Positions 52,635 to 59,842 of a stretch of DNA of 64,000 nucleotides are shown piece by piece. The position numbers were made by a program, and so were the translations under genes. Source of the DNA: JANMZO01 sp963763135 (GTDB lineage Bacteria > Actinomycetota > Acidimicrobiia > Acidimicrobiales > JANYDT01); NCBI GenBank assembly GCA_963763135.1, contig CAVXNJ010000001.1, positions 186,001-250,000 of the forward strand, read 5' to 3'. How positions within the stretch are numbered: the first letter of the stretch is position 1; every line of letters starts with the position of its first letter. The notes below the pieces were generated by a model, which was given only the letters and a program-made list of their open reading frames with translations, was not told where the DNA came from and searched no databases.

Positions 52635-53243
52635 TCACCACGGCAACAGTTTCCCGAGCCGATTAGCCGGGAGCGAACCGACCAGTTCCTCGAAGATTCC
52701 GCGGCTGCGGGCGGGATTCGTGCCGAAATCGAGGCTGCGAACGGCCGCCCAACTCGGCCAACTCTGCAGCGCCTTCCGATGCGCTCCGGATTCCGTGTGA
52801 ACCTCGGTGGTATGAACTAGCAACCGTTGTTCAAGTTGTTCAGCCGCCTTTGCGTCGGAACGGTCCAGAAGAATCGCGCCGTCCGACTTGTTGATCCGGT
52901 CCAGAAGCGCCTCGGAATCGTCGGTCAGGCGAACCATCTGCCACGGGTCACCGGATGCGACCACGGCCAGGAAATCGGGCCAGAGTCGTTTGGCCACGAG
53001 CGTGTTCTTCCGACAGAGCAACTTAGCCGTGAGGACCAACTCGTCAAGCTCGCCCAGTGCGTTGTAGATCGGGTTCGCCATGGGATGCGACCACCACGAG
53101 CCCGCAACCGGGCTCCCGGTGACGAAGGCCGTGACGCACGGAAGCTCCCGGTCATGAACGAGAAGAACCCCGTTTCGTTCGAGCTCTTCCAGGATCGACG
53201 TCGCCAGGCTGGAGAGCGGCGCTGCAAAAGAAGTCATATCCAA
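52635..53243 (-). CDS. Hypothetical protein
   Basis: 202 residues, cytosolic. Features: AFVTGSPVAGSWWSHPMANPIYNALGELDELVLTAKLLCRKNTLVAKRLWPDFLAVV in the middle (quoted in two parts: AFVTGSPVAGSWWSHPMANP and VLTAKLLCRKNTLVAKRLWP), a pattern I associate with conserved actinobacterial hypothetical proteins, and a Leu-rich C-terminus. No catalytic motif identified. Convergent with the 52238 gene. Confidence 0.7.
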   Translation of the reverse strand: MDMTSFAAPLSSLATSILEELERNGVLLVHDRELPCVTAFVTGSPVAGSWWSHPMANPIYNALGELDELVLTAKLLCRKNTLVAKRLWPDFLAVVASGDPWQMVRLTDDSEALLDRINKSDGAILLDRSDAKAAEQLEQRLLVHTTEVHTESGAHRKALQSWPSWAAVRSLDFGTNPARSRGIFEELVGSLPANRLGKLLPW

Positions 53244-53266
53244 ATGTATGGCGTGACCGACCGGCG

Positions 53267-53665
53267 CTACGTGCGCGGACCCAGGAGATCCCAGCGGTTA
53301 CCGGCTACATCGAGGAACACGGCGACATCGCCGTACGGTTCGCGCTTTGGTGGCCGCACGAACTCGACGTCCGCGGATATCAAGCGCGCATAGGTTTCCG
53401 CAAAGTCGTCGACCGTCAGGAAGAAACCGACCCGGCCGGCCACTTGTTGTCCGACCACGGAAGACTGATCAGCGCCGTCGGCCCGGGCCAGCAACAGGCC
53501 GGTCTGCGCTCCGGGAGGGCGGACGACAACCCAGCGTTTCGGCTGTCCGCTCGTAGTCACCGACGGGGAGTCATCGACGAGTTCGAAACCGAGGACATCG
53601 ACGAAGAACGAGATTGCCGGGTCGTAGTCGTCGACGACAATCGTCACGAGGGACAGGAAGGCCAT
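53267..53665 (-). CDS. VOC superfamily (glyoxalase-like) protein
   Basis: 132 residues: MAFLSLVTIVVDDYDPAISFFVDVLGFELVDD opens the first VOC module, and VDDFAETYARLISADVEFVRPP plus VAVFLDVAGNRWDLLGP close the second, with the D-x-x-G-N motif. Divergent from the TetR gene at 53765. Substrate unknown. A motif copy (53381) lies within its ARLISA codons. Confidence 0.82.
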   Translation of the reverse strand: MAFLSLVTIVVDDYDPAISFFVDVLGFELVDDSPSVTTSGQPKRWVVVRPPGAQTGLLLARADGADQSSVVGQQVAGRVGFFLTVDDFAETYARLISADVEFVRPPKREPYGDVAVFLDVAGNRWDLLGPRT

Positions 53666-53764
53666 CCCCCATTGTCGCGCTCAGGCGTCATACGACGGTC
53701 TTGGCAGTCTGACTGCCAACTGTTAGGTTGGGACCATGCGAGCCCCCAATCTGCATGCCGACGG

Positions 53765-54433
53765 ATGTCCACGATTCTCGACGGTGACGCTGTGAGTATC
53801 GCTGACCAGGTCACGCCCCCGGAAACCCAACCCGTCGTCGACGCTGAAGACGGTCGACGCGCCCGGCGGGACCGCAACCGCGACGCCGTGGTTGACGCAT
53901 TGCTCACCCTCTACAAAGAGGGAAAACTCAACCCGAGTTCCGATGAAATCGCTACGCGTGCCGGCCTTTCGCCGAGGTCGCTGTTCCGGTACTTCGATGA
54001 CATCGACGACCTCTGCCAAGCCGCGATTTCGCGCCAACAGTCCCAGGTCCGTCACCTCTTCGATTTCGAGGTTCCACCCAACCTGACGTTGACCGATCGG
54101 ATCGCACTCGTGGTCGACCACCGTGTCCGCCTGTTCGACACCGTGAGCGCGGCCGCGCTGGTGGCCAGACTCCGTGCGCCGTTCCAGCCGATCGTGGCAG
54201 CCGAGATTTCCGAATCACGCATGTACCTTCGAAACCAGATAAAACGGGTGTTCAAACCCGAACTCGCTGCGCTGACCCCGACAGCGGCGTCGAGCGTTGT
54301 CTCCGCAATCGATGTTCTCTGCTCGTTTGAATCCTTCTACCTTCTCCGGCACGATCAGTGCCTGAGCAAGACGAAGATCATAAGCACACTTATCGACACG
54401 CTTACGACCCTTCTCCAGACCTCGCCCCAGTGA
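53765..54433 (+). CDS. TetR-family transcriptional regulator
   Basis: 222 residues from ATG 53765. HTH: RDAVVDALLTLYKEGKLNPSSDEIATRAGLSPRSLFRYFDDIDDLCQAAI, quoted as two motifs (LNPSSDEIATRAGLSPRSLF and RYFDD). The helical ligand domain follows. It heads a rightward run with the SRPBCC, sulfatase, beta-propeller and selenoprotein genes, which it may control. Confidence 0.85.
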   Translation: MSTILDGDAVSIADQVTPPETQPVVDAEDGRRARRDRNRDAVVDALLTLYKEGKLNPSSDEIATRAGLSPRSLFRYFDDIDDLCQAAISRQQSQVRHLFDFEVPPNLTLTDRIALVVDHRVRLFDTVSAAALVARLRAPFQPIVAAEISESRMYLRNQIKRVFKPELAALTPTAASSVVSAIDVLCSFESFYLLRHDQCLSKTKIISTLIDTLTTLLQTSPQ

Positions 54434-54463
54434 CCCACGGAACAACATGACGCTTGGACCAAC

Positions 54464-54907
54464 ATGACGCTCGGATCGATACGCCACCAAATCCGGATCA
54501 ACCGACCCGCTGCCGACATCTGGAAGCTCGCAGGCGACCCGGCGCGCCTGCATGAGTGGTTTCCCGGCATTTCCTCGTGCACCGTCGACGGGACCAGCCG
54601 GACGATCGTGATGGGATCGGGGATCGCAATGCCTGAAGAGATCCTCGTGAACGATGCCGTGCAGCGTCGCTTTCAGTACCGCCTCACACCACCGTTGTTC
54701 AAGTTTCACCGCGGCACCATCGACGCCGTCGATCTCGGTGATGAAACAACGCTCGTGATCTACTCCACCGAAGCCGATCCCAGGGCGATGGCACTCACCA
54801 TCGCAGGCGCCACCGCCGGTGCACTCGACGAACTCAAACGCCAGATGGAACTTCCGCCAACGAGCACCAGCAGCACTACGAGCACCCCAGGAACCGGAGC
54901 ACTGTGA
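54464..54907 (+). CDS. SRPBCC family protein
   Basis: 147 residues. MTLGSIRHQIRINRPAADIW, then KLAGDPARLHEWFPGISSCTVDG, is a START-like domain opening; LFKFHRGTIDAVDLGDETTLV follows, and a Ser/Thr-rich tail ends it. The codons ATGACGCT are duplicated just upstream (54446 and 54464), so two near-identical start regions exist; the second is in frame. The stop overlaps the sulfatase start (TGATG). Confidence 0.8.
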   Translation: MTLGSIRHQIRINRPAADIWKLAGDPARLHEWFPGISSCTVDGTSRTIVMGSGIAMPEEILVNDAVQRRFQYRLTPPLFKFHRGTIDAVDLGDETTLVIYSTEADPRAMALTIAGATAGALDELKRQMELPPTSTSSTTSTPGTGAL

Positions 54908-56442
54908 TGGGACGCAAAATCCTCTTCGTCACCACCGACCAACAACGCTTCGACACGCTCGGGTGCAACGGCGGCACGATCGCCCGAACGCCCGTAATCG
55001 ATTCCCTCGCGAAACAGGGACAGCGCTACGACCGGGCCCATGCCCAATCCGTAGTGTGCATGCCGGCCCGGTCGACGATCATCACCGGCCAGTATCCGAG
55101 CACGCACGGAGTGTGGATGAACGGCGTCCCGCTTCCTCAGGATGCTCCGTCGGTCGCGGAGGTCCTTCACGACGCCGGGTACCGCACCGCGCTCGTCGGC
55201 AAACCACATTTCGAGCCGTTTCTCGACCCGTTCGCCCGTTTCCCTGAGAACACGTTCGCCGCCAAGGGTCTCGTCGGATTGCACCGAGGCTTCGAACACT
55301 TCGAGTCGGCGGCGCACACGCCGATGGGTCAGCTCTCGTACGCTCGCTGGATTCAGACGAATCACCCCGAGGCACTGGGTTGGTTCTACCCGAATCTCGA
55401 TACGAACATGGAGCCCAACAGCGCCGGTGGCGGCGAGACCGGCGCGCCGCAGGTACATGACAACGCGGTACCGCGCGAGTGGTACCACACCGATTGGGTC
55501 GCCGACCGAACGATCTCGTGGCTGAACTCACTCAACGCGTCCGACGACTGGTTCTGCTGGATGAGTTTCCCCGACCCGCACCATCCGTGGGATCCACCCC
55601 AGTCAGAACTCGGTCGAGTCAATTGGCGTGACGTTCCGCTCCCAGCGGCGTACATCGAAGATCCCGCCAAGCGCGAGGCCATTCTCGACAACAAGCCGCG
55701 CCACTGGAAGTCGTGGTACACCGGCGCGCTTGTTTCGAACTTCGAAGCACCGGCGAGTTGGGTTCCGTCAACGTTGACCGCGGATCAGATCCGCGAGATC
55801 ACGGCCCGGAACGCGATCGAATGTGAACTCATCGATGAGGCACTTGGCCGGGTCATGCAGACCATCGCGGCGCGCGGATGGGACGCCGATGTCGACGTCA
55901 TTTTCACGACCGATCACGGCGAGCTCGGCGGTGATTTCGGCTTGATGTTCAAAGGCCCGTACCACGTGGATGCGCTGATGCGGCTGCCGCTGGTCTGGCG
56001 ACCCGCGCCATCGGCGAACGTGACACCGGCGAGCATCACGCGACCCGTCGGGCACGTCGACCTCGCACCCACCTTCTGCGAAATCGCTGGACTTCCCGCC
56101 CCGGAATGGATGGAGGGGCGAGCACTTCCCGTCAACGACGCCGATGCCGACGCCCGCGGATTTCAACGCGTGCTCACCGAATGGGACAGCGTGCTGTTCG
56201 GCGTCGACGTACACCTCCGCACCATCACGCGAGATGGGTGGGTCTGCACGACCTACCAGCCGGGCTACTCGCACGACGGCACCGAAGGTGAGCTCTACAA
56301 CCTCACGGAGGATCCACAGCAGTTCGTGAACCGCTGGAACGACCCGGCCCTCGCCGCCTTGCAGAGCGATCTCCTCAGCGACCTGTGGGATCACCAGCCA
56401 GCGATGAAGTCGCCTCTCCCCCGGGTCGAAGCACCGGTTTGA
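54907..56442 (+). CDS. Sulfatase (type I, Cys-type formylglycine site)
   Basis: 511 residues. Metal Asp pair at the start (FVTTDQQRFDTLGCNG), the C-x-P-x-R nucleophile motif VVCMPARSTIITGQYP where Cys becomes formylglycine, and the second metal site FTTDHGELGGDFGLMFKG. FPDPHHPWDPP is typical of arylsulfatase/choline-sulfatase-like enzymes. No signal peptide is seen, so it is cytosolic unless exported otherwise. Part of the TetR-led run; substrate unknown. Confidence 0.9.
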   Translation: MGRKILFVTTDQQRFDTLGCNGGTIARTPVIDSLAKQGQRYDRAHAQSVVCMPARSTIITGQYPSTHGVWMNGVPLPQDAPSVAEVLHDAGYRTALVGKPHFEPFLDPFARFPENTFAAKGLVGLHRGFEHFESAAHTPMGQLSYARWIQTNHPEALGWFYPNLDTNMEPNSAGGGETGAPQVHDNAVPREWYHTDWVADRTISWLNSLNASDDWFCWMSFPDPHHPWDPPQSELGRVNWRDVPLPAAYIEDPAKREAILDNKPRHWKSWYTGALVSNFEAPASWVPSTLTADQIREITARNAIECELIDEALGRVMQTIAARGWDADVDVIFTTDHGELGGDFGLMFKGPYHVDALMRLPLVWRPAPSANVTPASITRPVGHVDLAPTFCEIAGLPAPEWMEGRALPVNDADADARGFQRVLTEWDSVLFGVDVHLRTITRDGWVCTTYQPGYSHDGTEGELYNLTEDPQQFVNRWNDPALAALQSDLLSDLWDHQPAMKSPLPRVEAPV

Positions 56443-56456
56443 CCCGTCGTGACGTC

Positions 56457-57746
56457 GTGACCGGATCACCAAGCGGCTATTGGCCAAGCGTATGGCCGGG
56501 CGAGGACGGAGGCCCGGAGCGGCGTCAGGTCCCCGGGTCCCCGTTCCGGCTCGCCCTGTCCCCCGGTGAATCACTGACGGTCACGTCGCGCTTGTCGATT
56601 GCGTCGACGATGGTCGTCCTGCGGGATCCGGGTGAGGTGTACCTGCTTTGCCACACCGGTGGTGAAGGTGCCATCTCGTGGGTCGAGCAGATCGACCCCG
56701 AGACTCTCGACGTCATCCGTCGATCGCCCGACCTGCCGGCTGACACGGTATGGCCGGGAGGAATCGCCGCTCACGAGAACGGTTCGCTCTATGTCGTATT
56801 CGGCAGATACGCCCATCGGCTCAGCTCCGAACTCCAGGTCGTCGCTTCAGCCCGGCTCCCGAGAGACCGCCCATACAACAGCTTCGTCATTTTGCCCGAT
56901 GGTCACCTGGTAACCAAAGACTTCGGTGGCATCCGGCCGCAGCGCACAGACGTTGACGGTCTGGGCCCGTCTGAACTCGTGGTGCTGGAACCGGAGACAC
57001 TCGAGGTCGTTTCAACCCTGACGCTCGCCGAACCGTCGATCGCCAGACTGAGTGCCGAAGGCATGAACGTGTATGTGGTCGGTGACACTCATTTCATGCG
57101 AGTGCAGTGGTCGGGAGAGTCGCTGCGGCTCGACGAGGATTTCGTGGCCCGGTATCGCACACTCGACGGCCAGACGTACGGATGGGATGCGGTGATCGAG
57201 TCCGGTGCCGCCTGGTTCCTCGACAACGGATTCGGAAGCGAGAAGTTCAACGGTTCATTTCGGGGACTCGGCTCGTCCAAGGCACCGTTGCACATCGTAC
57301 GCATCGACCTCGAGACTGCGGCCGTGTCACTCACTGAAGTATGTGGACTTAGTAATGGGCTGATCGCCAATCCACCGGCAGTCGATGCCGCCAGGAAGAT
57401 CGTCGTCGGTTACGACAGCAGCAACGGGGTCGTCGCCGCATTTCGGTTCGACGACCGGGGTGAGACCGAGCCACTTTGGAGTCGGAACCTCGACCACGCC
57501 GCCCACCCGTTGCTCTTCTCGGAAACCGGAGAGCTCGTTCTCTGCGACTTTGATCGGGACCGCAACATCGACCAGCTCGTGGTGCTGAACATCGAGAACG
57601 GGGAGGAACTTGTTCGGGCCGACACGGGGAGCCCGGTTCAGTCAGTGCTGTTCGGCGCTCCTGGATTCCGCCGCGACCTGTACTTCTGCTCTCTCACGAC
57701 CGTCTCGCATTTCAGCGTCGACCCAACCGGCCCGCAGTCCCAGTAA
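56457..57746 (+). CDS. Beta-propeller (PQQ-like repeat) protein
   Basis: About 430 residues from the GTG at 56457 (TTG 56439 is an alternative). Repeating blades with short turns: EVYLLCHTGGEGAISWVEQI, GGIAAHENGSLYVVFGRYAHRLS, LTLAEPSIARLSAEGMNVYVV, AVDAARKIVVGYDSSNGVVAAF, and GELVLCDFDRDRNIDQLVVL. No catalytic motif is known for it. It starts 15 bp after the sulfatase and ends at the first unit of a 19-bp repeat upstream of the selenoprotein gene. Confidence 0.75.
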   Translation: MTGSPSGYWPSVWPGEDGGPERRQVPGSPFRLALSPGESLTVTSRLSIASTMVVLRDPGEVYLLCHTGGEGAISWVEQIDPETLDVIRRSPDLPADTVWPGGIAAHENGSLYVVFGRYAHRLSSELQVVASARLPRDRPYNSFVILPDGHLVTKDFGGIRPQRTDVDGLGPSELVVLEPETLEVVSTLTLAEPSIARLSAEGMNVYVVGDTHFMRVQWSGESLRLDEDFVARYRTLDGQTYGWDAVIESGAAWFLDNGFGSEKFNGSFRGLGSSKAPLHIVRIDLETAAVSLTEVCGLSNGLIANPPAVDAARKIVVGYDSSNGVVAAFRFDDRGETEPLWSRNLDHAAHPLLFSETGELVLCDFDRDRNIDQLVVLNIENGEELVRADTGSPVQSVLFGAPGFRRDLYFCSLTTVSHFSVDPTGPQSQ

Positions 57747-57801
57747 CCAACCCACATCCGCTCAACCAACCCACAACTGCTCAACCAACCCACAACGAGG
57801 T
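57745..57801. repeat. Three 19-bp tandem repeats upstream of the selenoprotein gene
   Basis: Units AACCAACCCACATCCGCTC, AACCAACCCACAACTGCTC and AACCAACCCACAACGAGGT (57745-57801). The first unit overlaps the TAA stop of the propeller gene; the third ends with the ribosome-binding GAGGT, six bases before ATG 57808. Another stop-codon-linked tandem duplication. Confidence 0.92.
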
Positions 57802-57807
57802 AACCCA

Positions 57808-58962
57808 ATGAATGGTGACCAAGCGATGCGAGCCCACTCGGCGACGCTTCCCGCCCCCGAGTTTCCCAATCCGGCATTCGCGAAACCCGTGGCGCTCAAC
57901 CAGGCCCGCGTCGCGATCGTGACGTCGGCGGCAATCCATCAGTCCGACGACGAGCGGTTCTCCGCAGCTGACACGGGGTACCGGTGCATCGCGAAAGACC
58001 GGCGTGATCTGGTCATGGGACATTGGAGTCCGAACTTCGACCATTTCGGGTTCGCCATGGATATCAACGTCGTGTACCCGATCGATCGGCTCCAAGAACT
58101 GGCCAACGAGGGCGTCATCGGGTCGGTGGCCCCACGACACCTATCCTTCGCCGGGAACCAACCTGACGACGTCTCGACGATCCGCCTCGACTCCGGTCCG
58201 CGAGCAGCCGCCGACCTGCTCGCCGACGGGGTCAACGTCGTCGTGCTCACTCCCGTTTGACCCCTCTGCACGCGCACCGTGAGTGTGCTTGCGCATGTTT
58301 TCGAAGCGGCCGGAATCGCCACCGTCGTTCTGTCATCGGTTCGGGCCATGGCCGAGAAAGCGTCACCACCCAGAGCACTCCACTGTGAGTTCCCGCTCGG
58401 ACGTCCCCTCGGCAAACCCGGCGACGCCGCGTTTCAGCGCGATGTGCTCATGCGGGCTTTCGCGTTGCTCGACGCACCGGCGGGGCCGGTCCTCGTTGAT
58501 CACCCGGAGGTCATCGAAGCCGAAGACCAACCGATGGCGTGCACCGTGCCGCCCCGCTTCGACCCCACCCTGCCACCGGCCGTCGACGAGGCCCACGGTC
58601 TTAGGCGCGCATATGATCGCTCACTGGAGAAGCGCGGCGTCACCTCCATCGGCCGCGTGCTCTCCGCCGACGATGTGCCGAAAGCGTTGGCCATGCTCGA
58701 TGCAATAGCCAAAGGCGCTGACTGGAAGGAAGCCGGGATTCCCGGCGGCAATACGAACGCCCTTTGCCACGATATTCGCTCGTACTACCAGGAGGCGGCA
58801 CTCGAACTGGTTGATGGGCCGATGCCCGGTGGACGAGCGGTCGAGGCCTGGTTCCACGAGTCGACCGAAGCCGGAAAGACGGTTCTGGCTGCTCGTGCGG
58901 CGATCAAAGAGCAAGGTGCCAAGTTCCCGATTTGGTTCTATATGACGCCGGGACAGCGCTGA
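57808..58962 (+). CDS. GrdB/PrdB-like selenoprotein with in-frame UGA (selenocysteine) codon
   Basis: 384 residues if UGA at 58258-58260 is read as selenocysteine (U151). The upstream part (MNGDQAMRAHSATLPAPEF, NFDHFGFAMDINVVYPIDRL, GVIGSVAPRHLSFAG) and the downstream part (CTRTVSVLAHVFEAAGIATV, FPLGRPLGKPGDAAFQRDVL) are in the same frame with six codons between the UGA and the next GTG. The junction V-V-L-T-P-V-U-P-L-C-T-R matches the UxxCxR active site of glycine/betaine/D-proline reductase selenoprotein B (UGTCTRCG in GrdB). Ordinary translation would stop at 150 residues, just at the active site. GAGGT precedes the ATG. The 3' end is tandemly duplicated. Selenocysteine genes (selA, selB, selC, selD) are not in the window. 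Confidence 0.85.
58267..58293 (+). promoter_or_regulatory. Putative bacterial SECIS hairpin
   Basis: Right after the UGA, TGCACGCGCAC (58267-58277) pairs with GTGTGCTTGCG (58283-58293): ten pairs with one mismatch (C71/T89) and two wobbles, closed by a five-base loop CGTGA. The loop begins 17 nt after the UGA and has G at its second base, in keeping with known bacterial SECIS geometry (roughly 16-37 nt to a small loop with a G in the first two positions). This is a reading by eye and was not folded. Confidence 0.7.
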
Positions 58963-59050
58963 ACGCACGACCCACCAAGCACAGTGCCAAGTTCCCGATA
59001 TGGTTCTATATGACGCCGGGACAGCGCTGAACACACGACCCAACACGCAG
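58916..59050. repeat. 68-bp tandem duplication of the selenoprotein gene 3' end
   Basis: A segment starting GTGCCAAGTTCCCGAT (58916) that encodes AKFPIWFYMTPGQR, the stop codon and some downstream bases is repeated at 58984, with a few substitutions (T to A in GATATGG, and in the tail). The second copy, ending about 59050, is noncoding. It resembles the other stop-codon duplications in this window. Confidence 0.92.
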
Positions 59051-59069
59051 AATTTTGCCTAGAGAATGC

Positions 59070-59096
59070 AAAAAGCCGGGCGCCAAGCGCCCGGCT
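59070..59096 (-). terminator. Rho-independent terminator of the Hsp20 gene
   Basis: On the minus strand AGCCGGGCGC, a TTG loop, and GCGCCCGGCT form a perfect 10-bp GC stem followed by TTTTTGC. It lies just after the Hsp20 stop. The A-tract on the other side could let it serve the rightward genes too. Confidence 0.85.
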
Positions 59097-59111
59097 CTTC
59101 GCCACCTTGTA

Positions 59112-59549
59112 TCAACTTCGTTTTACGGGGACTTTCACCGCTGCGGTGTCTTCCGCGGCCGGCATCGGTACCGTGATTTCGAGAATGCCGTCTTTGTAGT
59201 CGGCGTTGATATCCGTTGTCTTGGTTCCGGCGGGAAGCCGCATCGTGCGATGAAAGGAACCGTAACGGAACTCGCTCCGATAGCTCTTGTCGTCTTTGGT
59301 TTCTTCTGACTCTTTTCGCTGGATAGCGATCATCAGTTTGTCGTCGACGATCGAGATATCGACATCTTTCTCCGGATCGATTCCCGGAGCTTCAGCGCGC
59401 ACGATGAGCTTGTCACCGTCGAGCTTTTCCTCTACACGTATCTGAGGCTCAAGATTTTTCAGTCCACCAAGAAGCTGCGGAAATGGCCATTCTTCCTCGA
59501 AGAACCGAGTGAAGCGAGTGCCATTGGTGGGGACAAGCGTTGTTGTCAT
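59112..59549 (-). CDS. Small heat shock protein, Hsp20 family
   Basis: 145 residues. The alpha-crystallin domain spans about residues 40-140: RVEEKLDGDKLIVRAEAPGI, DVDISIVDDKLMIAIQRKE, FRYGSFHRTMRLPAG, and GILEITVPMP (the I-x-V-type end). ATP-independent holdase for unfolded proteins in the cytosol. The 300 bp upstream (59550-59842) contain no other gene; a perfect GTTGGGAGTGC hairpin there (59744-59775) belongs to the next leftward gene. Confidence 0.93.
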   Translation of the reverse strand: MTTTLVPTNGTRFTRFFEEEWPFPQLLGGLKNLEPQIRVEEKLDGDKLIVRAEAPGIDPEKDVDISIVDDKLMIAIQRKESEETKDDKSYRSEFRYGSFHRTMRLPAGTKTTDINADYKDGILEITVPMPAAEDTAAVKVPVKRS

Positions 59550-59743
59550 GACTACTCCTTTCGAATTGCCAGGGGTATCGACTCACCGTGTAACTGCTTA
59601 CCGACTCAATGGAGCGGGAAGCGATTCCTGCTGCCTGCTACCAGCCGATGAATCTGAACCAAGTATGACAATTCGTCAGACGACTCGGTAAGGGTCTACC
59701 TGCCCGAATTCACGCGGTCGATGTGCCCGACCCGGAAACGCAG

Positions 59744-59775
59744 GTTGGGAGTGCCGCTTTCGCAGCACTCCCAAC
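59744..59775 (-). terminator. Hairpin downstream of the surface-protein gene
   Basis: GTTGGGAGTGC and GCACTCCCAAC form a perfect 11-bp stem with a 10-base loop, 68 bp beyond the stop of the leftward SdrD/B-repeat gene. It has no strong T-tract, so it may terminate with help from other factors. Confidence 0.6.
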
Positions 59776-59842
59776 GCACAACAGCAACTATGTCCAACTA
59801 TGTCCGCGTTTTCCGGTCAGCGGCGACCGAGGGTTTGCAGCG

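Noticed and set aside
58258..58279. TGA as a normal stop with a separate downstream gene starting at GTG 58279
   Set aside because: The two parts are in frame with only six codons between them, form one protein family, and the TGA falls exactly at the family's Sec position with a hairpin after it. A single frame with selenocysteine explains all of this better.
59112..59842. Promoter motif (CIRCE or HAIR) upstream of Hsp20
   Set aside because: No convincing inverted repeat of either known type was found in 59550-59700.
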